Below, piece by piece: positions 6,961 through 15,243 of a DNA stretch of 64,000 bases. The translations under genes were made by a program, and so were the position numbers. Origin of the DNA: Micrococcus endophyticus (GTDB taxonomy: Bacteria; Actinomycetota; Actinomycetes; Actinomycetales; Micrococcaceae); NCBI RefSeq assembly GCF_014205115.1, contig NZ_JACHMW010000001.1, positions 1,860,001 through 1,924,000 of the forward strand, written 5' to 3'. The notes under the pieces were generated by a model that saw only the letters and a program-made list of their open reading frames with translations, was not told the origin of the DNA and searched no databases. Position 1 is the stretch's first letter; every line of letters starts with the position of its first letter.

Positions 6961-8532
6961 TCAGGCGCGGTGCGAGCCGCCGTCGGCGTCGACCACCGGC
7001 GTCGGGGCGGTGCCGGCCACGCCCGGGGTGATGCGGCCGTCGGCCCGCTCCTCCCAGAAGGTGGCGTTGTGGATGCCCAGCGGGCGCGGATCGAACTGCG
7101 GGTCCAGGCCCTGGCGCTTCTGGGCGCGGTAGTCCTTGAGCGCCTTCAGGGCCGGGCCCTGCAGGAGGAGGATGCCGATGATGTTCAGCCAGGCCATGGA
7201 TCCCACGCCGATGTCGCCCAGGCCCCAGGCGGCGCCCGTGGTGGCCACCGCGCCGTAGGCCACGGACACGAGGATCAGGCCCTGGAGGGCGCGCAGCGCC
7301 ACCCGGCGGAACAGCGGGTTGGAGAAGTTCCGGGTGATGAACACCAGGTTGACCTCGGCCATGTAGTAGTAGGCCACGATCGTGGTGAACGCGAAGAACG
7401 CGAGCGCCACGGCCACGAAGGTCGGGCCGAAGCCGGAGAACATGGCGTCGAAGCCGGACTGCACGTAGGCCGGGCCCACAGAGGCGGTGGCCGGGAGGCT
7501 GCCGCCCTCGAAGATCACCGCGCCGGCCTCGGACTCGCCCTCGTACACGCGGTACGCGCCGGTGGAGATGATGATGAACGCGGTGGCCGAGCAGACGAAC
7601 AGGGTGTCGATGTACACGGCGAACGCCTGCACGAAGCCCTGCTTGGCCGGGTGGGAGACCTCGGCCGCGGCGGCGGCGTGCGGGCCGGTGCCCTGGCCGG
7701 CCTCGTTGGAGTACACGCCGCGGCGCACGCCCCACTGGATGGCCAGGCCCACGATGGCGCCGAACACGGCGTCCATGCCGAACGCGCTGGAGAAGATGCT
7801 GCCGAAGACCACGGGGATCTGGTCCGCGTTCAGGAAGAAGATGATCAGCGCGAACACGATGTAGAGCACGGCCATCACGGGCACGATGTACACGGCGAAG
7901 GTGGCGATGCGCTTCACGCCGCCGACCACGATGAACGCCAGGAGGATGACCATGGCGACGGCCACGATCCACGGCTCCACGTTCCACGCCTGTTCCACCG
8001 CGGCGGCCACGCCGTTGGCCTGCACGCCGGGCAGGAAGTAGCTGGTGGCGAAGATCGTCACGATCGCGAAGAGGACGCCGTAGACCACGAGGGCCTTGCC
8101 CCACGGCTTGTGGCTGTACGCCTTGGTGAAGTAGTACGCGGGGCCGCCGCGGTACTCGCCGGTGTCCCGGTCGCGCTCCTTGTAGATCTGGCCGAGCGTG
8201 GACTCGATGAAGGACGTGGCGGCGCCGAGCAGCGCCATCGCCCACATCCAGAACACGGCGCCGGGGCCGCCGAAGGCGATGGCCGTGGCCACGCCGCCGA
8301 TGTTGCCCATGCCGACGCGGCCGGCAAGGGACATCATGAGGGACTGCAGCGAGGACGTGCCGTCCTTCGAGTCCTTGCCCTCTCGGAGCTGCCGGATCAT
8401 GTCCGGGATGTTGACGAACTGCAGGAACATCGTGCGGACGGTGAAGTACAGGCCGACGGCCAGGCAGAGGTAGATGAGCGGCAACGACCAGATGACGTCG
8501 TTGAGCGTGCCGATGAGGTCTTCGAAGGTCAT
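6961..8532 (-). CDS. Alanine/glycine:cation symporter (AGCS family)
   Basis: 523 residues with about eleven hydrophobic helices. AGCS proteins import alanine or glycine with sodium. Family signatures are GAATSFIESTLGQIYKERD, EYRGGPAYYFTK, and GVYSNEAGQGTGPHAAAAAE around residue 275-300. The ATG at 8532 begins MTFEDLIGTLNDVIWSLPL, a typical AGCS N-terminus, and is preceded by GGGAG. The frame stays open further upstream but that part has no family similarity. On the minus strand, TACGCT lies about 95 bp upstream as a possible -10. The gene shares a bidirectional terminator with poxB. Confidence 0.9.
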   Translation of the reverse strand: MTFEDLIGTLNDVIWSLPLIYLCLAVGLYFTVRTMFLQFVNIPDMIRQLREGKDSKDGTSSLQSLMMSLAGRVGMGNIGGVATAIAFGGPGAVFWMWAMALLGAATSFIESTLGQIYKERDRDTGEYRGGPAYYFTKAYSHKPWGKALVVYGVLFAIVTIFATSYFLPGVQANGVAAAVEQAWNVEPWIVAVAMVILLAFIVVGGVKRIATFAVYIVPVMAVLYIVFALIIFFLNADQIPVVFGSIFSSAFGMDAVFGAIVGLAIQWGVRRGVYSNEAGQGTGPHAAAAAEVSHPAKQGFVQAFAVYIDTLFVCSATAFIIISTGAYRVYEGESEAGAVIFEGGSLPATASVGPAYVQSGFDAMFSGFGPTFVAVALAFFAFTTIVAYYYMAEVNLVFITRNFSNPLFRRVALRALQGLILVSVAYGAVATTGAAWGLGDIGVGSMAWLNIIGILLLQGPALKALKDYRAQKRQGLDPQFDPRPLGIHNATFWEERADGRITPGVAGTAPTPVVDADGGSHRA

Positions 8533-8714
8533 GGGAACTCCCGGTGCGAGGGGGATGACGAGCCCGGGCCGGAGAAGCCAGCGACGGTGGTGGGGATCAC
8601 ACCCGGGTGGGAGAAGCGTACACGCCGCCGAGACCCGCACGGCGTGGCGGCGGTTCCGCGACGGCGTCGCGGGCTGCGCCCCCACCCGTCCTCCCGCCTC
8701 GCCCGCCCCGCGGG

Positions 8715-8773
8715 ATCGACGGAAACGGCCCGGATCGACGGCCGTTCCGTCGATCCGGGCCGTTTCCGTCGAT
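8715..8773. repeat. Palindromic repeat family I, copy 1
   Basis: A perfect 27-bp inverted repeat with a 5-base loop (CCGTT), built from four copies of ATCGACGG in alternating orientation. It lies in the 412-bp gap between the symporter start and tRNA-Ser. Related copies are at 33156-33218 and 34521-34579. The rest of this gap holds only the tRNA terminator and a possible symporter promoter; no gene was seen. Confidence 0.85.
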
Positions 8774-8901
8774 TGGACGGGTCTCGGGTCCGGGCGAACC
8801 ATGGGGCTTCGGGCGAGGCCGCGCAGGGAGGGGCCGCTGCGGCACGAGCCCACGCACAGGGTCCCGGGCCGGCCACCCGCCGGAAATCGGTCCAGACATG
8901 C

Positions 8902-8930
8902 GAAAACCCCGGGACCAGATGGTCCCGGGG
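8902..8930 (-). terminator. Rho-independent terminator of the tRNA-Ser transcript
   Basis: On the minus strand CCCCGGGACCA, a 2-base loop and TGGTCCCGGGG are followed by a TTTTC stretch, 15 bases beyond the tRNA 3' end. It is the most classical intrinsic terminator in the window. Confidence 0.85.
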
Positions 8931-8944
8931 CTTCCGGTGTTCCG

Positions 8945-9030
8945 CGGAGGATGGGGGATTTGAACCCCCGAGGGCTGTTAACCCAACACGCGTTCCAGGC
9001 GTGCGCCATAGGCCGCTAGGCGAATCCTCC
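8945..9030 (-). tRNA. tRNA-Ser (anticodon GGA)
   Basis: The 86-nt minus-strand sequence starts GGAGGAT and its 3' acceptor strand is ATCCTCC with discriminator G. The anticodon stem CACGC/GCGTG encloses loop CTGGAAC, giving anticodon GGA (serine, UCC/UCU codons). A long variable arm of class II type is present, and the T arm contains GGTTCAAATCC. The CCA end is not encoded (GCGGA follows). An intrinsic terminator lies just downstream. Confidence 0.95.
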
Positions 9031-9154
9031 TTGGCGTGCCCCGTTCGCGGCGAACCGCTCAAGGGCAGGCTCCATCATAACCAGACCCGCGGGCGGGGCG
9101 CCAATCCCGCCTCGGGACCCGCCCGGCCGAGGTGCGCTCCGGCGGGGCCACTGC

Positions 9155-9160
9155 TAGACT
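9155..9160 (+). promoter_or_regulatory. -10 box of the SRP RNA promoter
   Basis: TAGACT lies seven bases before the predicted first base of the SRP RNA at 9168. Confidence 0.6.
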
Positions 9161-9167
9161 CTCGGAC

Positions 9168-9255
9168 GGCCCCTCACGTGGTGTCATCTCGCTGAACTCC
9201 CCCAGGACCGGAAGGTAGCAAGGGTAGGTGGGCTCTGGCAGGTGCGTGGGGGGTC
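9168..9255 (+). ncRNA. ffs: Signal recognition particle 4.5S-type RNA
   Basis: The apical hairpin contains the Ffh-binding signature: CAGGACCGGAAGGTAGCAAG followed by GGTA, with the GGAA-type tetraloop. The ends pair (GGCCCCTCACG with CGTGGGGGGTC), giving one long irregular hairpin of about 88 nt without an Alu domain. This is the short bacterial SRP RNA that, with Ffh, targets membrane proteins co-translationally. A -10 box precedes it. The gluQRS ATG lies only 22 bp past the RNA end, so part of the transcripts probably read through. Confidence 0.92.
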
Positions 9256-9277
9256 TTCGCTTTCCCCAGGAGGTCCC

Positions 9278-10297
9278 ATGCCCGCCGGCCGCTACGCCCC
9301 CTCTCCCACGGGCGCCCTGCACCTGGGCAACCTGCGCACCGCGATCGTCGCCTGGCTGGCGGCGCGCGCGACGGACCGCACGTTCCTGCTGCGGGTGGAG
9401 GACCTGGACCGGGTGCGCGCCGGCGCCGAGGCCGCGCAGCTGGCCGAGCTGGCCGCCGTCGGGCTGGACTGGGACGCCGAGCCGGTGCGCCAGTCCGAGC
9501 GGACCGGCCTGTACGACGACGCCGTGGCCGCCCTGCGCGCCGCGCACGGTGCGGACGCGGTCTACGAGTGCTTCTGCTCCCGCAAGGACATCGCGGAGGC
9601 GACCTCGGCCCCGCACCCGGCCCCGGCCGACGACGAAGGCGCCCCCGGCCCCGCCGGCGCGGCGCCGCTGCGTCCGCCCGGCTTCTACCCCGGCACCTGC
9701 CGCGGCCTCACCGAGGCGCAGCGGGCCGAGCGTCGTCGGGTGCGTCCGGCCGCCCTGCGGATCGACGCGGCCCGGGTGGCGGGGCTGCCGGAGGGCGAGA
9801 TCCCGCGGGCCGAGGCCGTGGACCTGCTGCACGGCGAGGTGACCGGCCTGGTGGACGACCTGGTGCTGCGCCGCAACGACGGGGCGTACGCGTACAACCT
9901 GGCCGTCGTCGTGGACGACCTGGCCCAGGGCGTGGACCAGGTGGTGCGCGGGGACGACCTGCTGGACTCGGCCCCGCGGCAGCGGTGGCTGGCCGCGGCG
10001 CTGTGCGCGGCGCGCGGGGAGGCGCTGCCGCAGACCTCCTACCTGCACGTCCCGCTCGTGCTCAACGCCGAGGGGCGGCGGCTGGCCAAGCGCGACGGCG
10101 CCGTGACCCTCGAGGACCTGGCCGCCGCGGACCCGTCCTGGACCCCGGAGCGGGTGCGGGACCGGCTGCTGTCGTCCCTGGGCCTGCCGCCGGGGCCGCC
10201 GGCGGACGCGGTGCCCGCCTTCGCGCGGATGCTGGAGGACGGGTCCCTGCCGCGGGAGCCGTGGGTGTTCGACCCGGCCGAGTTCGCCGGCGCCTGA
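9278..10297 (+). CDS. gluQ: Glutamyl-Q tRNA(Asp) synthetase
   Basis: 339 residues. It resembles the catalytic half of glutamyl-tRNA synthetase without an anticodon-binding domain, the hallmark of GluQ-RS, which attaches glutamate to queuosine in tRNA(Asp). Visible are RYAPSPTG, the HIGH-class motif HLGN (residues 15-18), a cysteine cluster for zinc (ECFCSRKDI ... PGTCRG), DDLVLRRNDGAYAYNLAVVVDD, and the KMSKS-class motif RLAKRDG (Lys271). The ATG at 9278 follows AGGAGG. Some 35 residues around the zinc region (Pro/Ala-rich) are an insertion compared with the usual ~300 residues. It probably shares transcription with the SRP RNA just upstream. Confidence 0.9.
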   Translation: MPAGRYAPSPTGALHLGNLRTAIVAWLAARATDRTFLLRVEDLDRVRAGAEAAQLAELAAVGLDWDAEPVRQSERTGLYDDAVAALRAAHGADAVYECFCSRKDIAEATSAPHPAPADDEGAPGPAGAAPLRPPGFYPGTCRGLTEAQRAERRRVRPAALRIDAARVAGLPEGEIPRAEAVDLLHGEVTGLVDDLVLRRNDGAYAYNLAVVVDDLAQGVDQVVRGDDLLDSAPRQRWLAAALCAARGEALPQTSYLHVPLVLNAEGRRLAKRDGAVTLEDLAAADPSWTPERVRDRLLSSLGLPPGPPADAVPAFARMLEDGSLPREPWVFDPAEFAGA

Positions 10298-10420
10298 CCG
10301 GGCCTGACCGGGGCCTCACCGGCGGCTGACGCAGACCCGGGCGGGGACCGGCCGACGCCGCCCGGACGCCCGGGCGCCCGGCCCGCCCACCGGACCCCCT
10401 TGTCGTGTCCGCCGGGCGGA

Positions 10421-10434
10421 TAGGGTGAGGCGGG
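10421..10434 (+). promoter_or_regulatory. -10 box of a probable leaderless dnaX promoter
   Basis: TAGGGT at 10421-10426, seven bases, then GTG at 10434. No Shine-Dalgarno sequence is present. Confidence 0.5.
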
Positions 10435-13400
10435 TGAGCACCGCCCTGTATCGCCGCTATCGCCCGGACCGGTTCGAAGAGGTCATCGGGCAGGACCACG
10501 TCACGGTCCCGCTGCGCACCGCGCTGGCGAAGGACCGGGTGAACCACGCCTACCTCTTCTCCGGCCCGCGCGGCTGCGGCAAGACCACCTCCGCCCGCAT
10601 CCTCGCCCGCTGCCTCAACTGCGCGCAGGGCCCCACGCCCACGCCGTGCGGGGAGTGCGACTCGTGCCGGGACCTGGCCACGGGCGGGCCGGGCTCGCTG
10701 GACGTGCTGGAGATCGACGCCGCCTCGCACGGCGGCGTGGAGGACGCGCGCGGGCTGCGCGAGCGTGCCACGTTCGCGCCGGTGCGGGACCGCTACAAGA
10801 TCCTCATCATCGACGAGGCCCACATGGTCACGGCGGCGGGCTTCAACGCGCTGCTGAAGATCGTGGAGGAGCCGCCGGAGCACCTCAAGTTCATCTTCGC
10901 CACCACGGAGCCGGAGAAGGTCATCGGGACCATCCGCTCCCGCACGCACCACTACCCGTTCCGCCTCGTGCCGCCGGAGCCGCTGATCGCCCACCTCGAG
11001 CAGCTCTGCGCCGAGGAGGGCGTGTCCGTGGAGAAGGGCGTGCTGCCGCTGGTGGTGCGCGCGGGCACGGGCTCGGTGCGTGACACGCTCTCCGTGCTGG
11101 ACCAGCTGATCGCCGGCGCGCAGGACGGCGGGGTCTCGTACGAGCTGGCCGTGAGCCTGCTCGGCTTCACCCCGGAGGCCCTGCTGGACGACGTGATCGA
11201 CGCCGTCGCCGCGGACGACACCCCCACGGTGTTCCGCGTGGTGGACCGCGTGGTGCAGTCCGGCCAGGACCCGCGCCGCTTCGTCGAGGACCTGCTGGAC
11301 CGCTTCCGCGACCTCGTGATCGCCCGCGCCCTGCCGGAGGAGGCCGGCGCGATCCTCCACGGCATGCCGGAGGACCAGGTGCGCCGCCTCTCCGCGCAGG
11401 CCGCGCAGCTCTCCCGGGCGGAGCTCTCCCGCCTCGCGGACGTCACCAACCTCGCGCTCACGGACATGGTGGGCGCCACCAGCCCGCGCCTGCACCTCGA
11501 GCTGCTGATGGCGCGGCTGCTGCTGCCCGCCTCGGACGACACGCACCGCGGCCTGGCCGCTCGCCTCGAGGCGCTCGAGCGTCGCCTCGAGCTCGGCGGC
11601 GTGCCCGTGGCGTCCGCGGAGGAGTCGGCCGGGGGCACGACGACGTCGGCCCGGCCCGGTGCGCCCGCCGCGGCCGCCGGGGGGTCGGCCGGCTCGGGTG
11701 GCGCGGGAGGCGGCGAGCCGCTGACGGGCGCCGCGCTGGCCCGCGCCGCGATGCGCCGGCCGGAGGCGCAGGAGGCGCCCACGCCGCCGGCGCAGGAGAC
11801 GGCGCAGTCGGAGAAGGCGCCGGCGCAGCCGGAGCCGTCGTCGAAGCCGTCCCCGGTCGGGCAGGCCGCTCCGCCGGCTCAACCCGCGCAGTCGGAGCAT
11901 CCCCGCCCCGAGCGCTGGGCGCCGCCCGCCGCGGCGTCGTCCCCGGAGGCCGACGCCCCGGCCCAGCGGCCCGATGCGGCCCGGCCCGAGCAGCCCGCGC
12001 AGCAGGACCGGCCGCAGCGACAGCAGCAGACCCCTCCCCCGGCCCCGGCGGGGCAGCCAGAGCAGCGGCAGCAGCAGACGGCGCAGGCCGACCGGCCGAC
12101 AACCGCCGAGCGGTCCTCGGAGCGCCCCGCCGCGGGCGCCCCGGAGGCGACCCCGACGTCGACCCGTCCCCAGGCGGCCGAGCGACCTGCGGAGCGCCCG
12201 CAGGCTGAGGCGGACGCCGCGGGCTCCGCGGCGCCGTCGAGCGCGGCCCCCGCGCCGGCCCCGAGCCAGGTGGAGAAGGTCCGCCGGGCCTGGCCGGACA
12301 TCCTCGCGGCCCTCGAGGACGCCTCGCGCCTGATGTGGATGATCGTGAAGGACAACGCGAGCGTGGCCGGCTACGACGGCTCCCTCCTCACCATCGGCTT
12401 CCAGCAGGACGGCCCCCGCCAGATGCTGCTGGGCCGCGGCGGCGACCGCGTGCTCGCCGAGGCCGTCCACCAGGTGCTCGGCATCCGTCCCCAGCTCGAC
12501 CTGATCCTGGGCGGAGACGCCCCGCAGGGCGGCTCCCGCCCCGCCGCGGACGCCCGTCCCCAGGCCGGCGGTCGCCCCGCCGCAGGGCCTGCGGCATCCC
12601 CGGCCGCCGCGGCACCCGCCGAGCGCCCGCAGGGGCGCCCGCAGCAGGGCCAGGCGCCGGGCCAGGAGGAGACCCCGTCGGCGCCGCGCGCCGAGTCCCG
12701 TGCGGACGCACCGACGTCGCGCCCCGACGCCGGGGAGGCCGCCCCCACGCGGCAAGACCCCCGCCCCGGTGCCGACTCCCGGCAGGACCGCCCGCAGCAG
12801 CAGGGCGGGGAGGCGGACCGCGGGCAGGACCGCGGGCAGCAGCAGGGTCGCGGGCAGGCCTCCGACCGCGGCCCCGCGCAGGGCGGATCGCCCTCCGGAC
12901 GGCCCACCGGCCATGCCGCCGTCCCGACCCCCGGCCGGGGTCCGTCGTCGCCGGCGCCCGCGCAGCGGCCGACGGCCCCGCAGGCCGCGTCGACCACGCC
13001 CCCGGGAGCCCCGCCGTCGGACGGCTGGGGCCGCGCGGACGAGGAGCCGCCCGCCTGGGACGACGCTCCCCCGCCCGAGGAGGACCCTTGGGACTCCCTG
13101 CCCGAGTTCGACCCGAACGCGGACATGGACGACTCGGACGGCCCCGAGGGCTGGACTCCCCCGGCGGCCGGCCAGGACGACGCCCCCGTGGGCGCCGCCG
13201 GCTGGGACGGGCCCGTGCCCGCCACCGAGGACTGGGGAGCCCCGCCGCAGGGCGGCGCCCCCGCGCCCGGCGGCCGCCGGGACGAGCGCCCGGCCGCGGC
13301 TCATGGCTCCGCCGCCCCGTCGGAGCGGCCCGCCCCGCAGGGCTCCGCCGACGCCGGCCCGGCCGCCGAGACCGGCGCCGAGCCCAGCGCCGAGGAGGTC

Positions 13401-14375
13401 CGCCGCGCCTACGACCCGGGTCCCCTCGTGCGCGAGGAGGAGCACACGATCCCCGTGTTCGCCCGCCCCGAGGCCGAGCTGCGCGCCGAGTTCGCCCAGC
13501 GCTTCGGCGCCACCCGCCCCGCCGGCTTCGACGACGGTGCGGGCGCCGGAGCCGTCGCCGAGTCCACGCGGGCAGCCGCCCCCTCGCCGGGCCCCGACGA
13601 CCTGCCTCCCGGCCAGGGCGACGACCCCGACGCCACCGCACGTCGCGACGCCCACCCCGCGGCCTCCGCGTCCGGTCCGTCCTCCGCGGCGGACCACGGG
13701 TCCTCCGGCGAGCCCACGGCGGACGGCACCCCGGACCCCGGTGTGCCCGCCGAGGACCACGAGCACGCCTCCGCCTCGGACTCCGCCGACGACGGCTCTC
13801 CGGAGCACGCGGCCGGGTCCGGCCACCCGGCGAGCATGTTCCCGCGCCTCATGGAGCGCGTGCGCGCCGGCGGCCCCCTCGAGCCTCCGGTCAACGCGGC
13901 GCCCCCGGGCGGCGCGACGCCCCCAGGCGGCGGGCCGGGCGGCGGCGCCGGGCCCTCGGGCCCCGGCTCCGCACCCGGCTCGGATCAGGGACCCCGCCCC
14001 GGCGGTGCCCCGTGTGACGCTCAGGGCCCCGGCGCGCCGGGCCCCGATGCGCCCCGCGGCGGCCGGCCCAGCGCCGCCGCCCTCGGCGCCCGGCCCGGAG
14101 GCGAGACCGGCTCGCCCGCCGGCGCCTCCGCGCCCCCCTCGCTCGACGCCCGGGCCGCGGCCATCCGCGCCGCCCGCGAGGCCGCGCAGGGTCGCGGCCC
14201 GGCCCGGACCGCCGGCACCGGCCCGGCCGCGCCGTCCGCCCCTGCGGTGGGGTGGGAGGACGAGGTCGCCAGCGACGACGACGTCGCCCTCGAGGACTCG
14301 GGCCTGGTGGGGCGCGCCGTCGTGGAGCGGGTCCTCGGCGCCCGACTCCTGGAGGAGCGCGCGAACTCCGCCTGA
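10434..14375 (+). CDS. dnaX: DNA polymerase III subunit gamma/tau, with very long disordered regions
   Basis: 1313 residues, far longer than the usual 600-800. DnaX is the clamp-loader ATPase that organises the replisome. The AAA+ part starts STALYRRYRPDRFEEVIGQ, has Walker A GPRGCGKTT (Lys50), a four-cysteine zinc module (CLNCAQGPTPTPCGECDSC), Walker B LIIDEAHM and the SRC-like TIRSRTHHYPF. Domain III runs to about residue 390. After a Pro/Ala/Gln-rich linker comes a tau-type domain at about 612-690 (VEKVRRAWPDILAAL ... PQLDLILG). A second, roughly 570-residue linker rich in Ala, Pro, Gly, Asp and Glu follows, ending in an acidic tail (residues 1275-1313). GTG 10434 is chosen because it starts the conserved N-terminus. 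Confidence 0.93.
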   Translation: MSTALYRRYRPDRFEEVIGQDHVTVPLRTALAKDRVNHAYLFSGPRGCGKTTSARILARCLNCAQGPTPTPCGECDSCRDLATGGPGSLDVLEIDAASHGGVEDARGLRERATFAPVRDRYKILIIDEAHMVTAAGFNALLKIVEEPPEHLKFIFATTEPEKVIGTIRSRTHHYPFRLVPPEPLIAHLEQLCAEEGVSVEKGVLPLVVRAGTGSVRDTLSVLDQLIAGAQDGGVSYELAVSLLGFTPEALLDDVIDAVAADDTPTVFRVVDRVVQSGQDPRRFVEDLLDRFRDLVIARALPEEAGAILHGMPEDQVRRLSAQAAQLSRAELSRLADVTNLALTDMVGATSPRLHLELLMARLLLPASDDTHRGLAARLEALERRLELGGVPVASAEESAGGTTTSARPGAPAAAAGGSAGSGGAGGGEPLTGAALARAAMRRPEAQEAPTPPAQETAQSEKAPAQPEPSSKPSPVGQAAPPAQPAQSEHPRPERWAPPAAASSPEADAPAQRPDAARPEQPAQQDRPQRQQQTPPPAPAGQPEQRQQQTAQADRPTTAERSSERPAAGAPEATPTSTRPQAAERPAERPQAEADAAGSAAPSSAAPAPAPSQVEKVRRAWPDILAALEDASRLMWMIVKDNASVAGYDGSLLTIGFQQDGPRQMLLGRGGDRVLAEAVHQVLGIRPQLDLILGGDAPQGGSRPAADARPQAGGRPAAGPAASPAAAAPAERPQGRPQQGQAPGQEETPSAPRAESRADAPTSRPDAGEAAPTRQDPRPGADSRQDRPQQQGGEADRGQDRGQQQGRGQASDRGPAQGGSPSGRPTGHAAVPTPGRGPSSPAPAQRPTAPQAASTTPPGAPPSDGWGRADEEPPAWDDAPPPEEDPWDSLPEFDPNADMDDSDGPEGWTPPAAGQDDAPVGAAGWDGPVPATEDWGAPPQGGAPAPGGRRDERPAAAHGSAAPSERPAPQGSADAGPAAETGAEPSAEEVRRAYDPGPLVREEEHTIPVFARPEAELRAEFAQRFGATRPAGFDDGAGAGAVAESTRAAAPSPGPDDLPPGQGDDPDATARRDAHPAASASGPSSAADHGSSGEPTADGTPDPGVPAEDHEHASASDSADDGSPEHAAGSGHPASMFPRLMERVRAGGPLEPPVNAAPPGGATPPGGGPGGGAGPSGPGSAPGSDQGPRPGGAPCDAQGPGAPGPDAPRGGRPSAAALGARPGGETGSPAGASAPPSLDARAAAIRAAREAAQGRGPARTAGTGPAAPSAPAVGWEDEVASDDDVALEDSGLVGRAVVERVLGARLLEERANSA

Positions 14376-14489
14376 GGCGGACGGGGCTTCCGATGTCCGG
14401 GGGCCCGGGCATGATGGACGGGTCGCCGGCACCGGCGGCCGCGCCCGGGCACCGGCCCCGGCGCAGGGACGGGGAGACGAAGGAGACGG

Positions 14490-15089
14490 ATGTACCAGGG
14501 CGCGGTCCAGGACCTGATCGACGAGCTCGGCCGCCTGCCGGGCATCGGGCCGAAGTCCGCCCAGCGCATCGCCTTCCACATGCTGGAGGCGGACCGGGAG
14601 GACATGCTGCGCCTCGCGGACGCGATCCGCACCGTCAAGGACAAGGTGCGGCTCTGCTCGGTGTGCTTCAACGTGTCCGAGGACGAGGTGTGCTCCCTGT
14701 GCCGGGACGAGCGCCGGGACGCCTCCCAGATCTGCGTGGTCGAGGAGTCCCAGGACGTCATGGCCATGGAGCGCACGCGCGCCTTCCAGGGCCGGTACCA
14801 CGTGCTCGGCGGCGCCATCAATCCGATCGCCGGCATCGGCCCGGAGCAGCTGCACGTGCGCGAGCTGCTCACCCGCCTGCAGGACGAGGCCGTGCAGGAG
14901 GTCATCCTCGCCACGGACCCCAACCTGGAGGGCGAGGCCACGGCCACCTACCTCGGGCGGCTGCTCGGCGCCACCGGCATCCGCGTCACCCGCCTCGCCT
15001 CCGGCCTGCCCGTGGGCGGGGACCTCGAGTACGCGGACGAGGTGACCCTCGGCCGCGCCTTCGAGGGACGCCGCCTCATCAGCGGCTGA
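14490..15089 (+). CDS. recR: Recombination mediator protein RecR
   Basis: 199 residues, the standard length. RecR acts with RecF and RecO to load RecA at gapped DNA. The helix-hairpin-helix is [20 protein letters not shown]. The four-cysteine zinc finger is [17 protein letters not shown]. The Toprim domain starts at [14 protein letters not shown], and the C-terminal Walker-B-like part contains [15 protein letters not shown]. The ATG follows GAAGGAGACGG. Position 115 bp downstream of dnaX is the classical dnaX-recR arrangement (a ybaB homologue, often between them, is absent). lysC, which frequently follows recR in actinobacteria, is 2.6 kb further on, displaced by an ABC transporter. Confidence 0.95.
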   Translation: MYQGAVQDLIDELGRLPGIGPKSAQRIAFHMLEADREDMLRLADAIRTVKDKVRLCSVCFNVSEDEVCSLCRDERRDASQICVVEESQDVMAMERTRAFQGRYHVLGGAINPIAGIGPEQLHVRELLTRLQDEAVQEVILATDPNLEGEATATYLGRLLGATGIRVTRLASGLPVGGDLEYADEVTLGRAFEGRRLISG

Positions 15090-15101
15090 CGCCCTCGGAC
15101 C

Positions 15102-15147
15102 ACGACGACGCCGCCTGCCCCCGGCGAGGGGCGGGCGGCGTCGTCGT
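15102..15147. terminator. Bidirectional terminator between recR and the ABC permease
   Basis: ACGACGACGCCGCC at 15102-15115 pairs with its exact complement at 15134-15147; an inner GCCCC/GGGGC extends the stem. Confidence 0.75.
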
Positions 15148-15163
15148 CCCCGGGCCTGGTCGC

Positions 15164-15230
15164 GGGCCTGGTCCCGACCTGACCCGCACCGGCCGGGCCT
15201 GGTCCCGACCTGACCCGCACCGGCCGGGCC
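15164..15230. repeat. 31-bp tandem repeat, just over two copies
   Basis: The unit beginning GGGCCTGGTCCCGACCTGAC starts at 15164 and again at 15195, with a truncated third copy from 15226. It lies between the terminator and the 3' end of the permease gene and is not coding. Confidence 0.75.
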
Positions 15231-15243
15231 TGCCGGGCGCGGC

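Noticed and set aside
8533-8640. A riboswitch (for example glycine type) upstream of the alanine/glycine symporter
   Set aside because: The leader shows no conserved riboswitch core and only a short, weakly structured sequence with a possible -10.
10062-14855. Very long open frame (about 1,600 codons) on the strand opposite dnaX
   Set aside because: In DNA this rich in G+C the antisense frames of real genes stay open. The translation is low-complexity Arg/Gly/Ala/His without any domain, and dnaX on the other strand is clearly coding.
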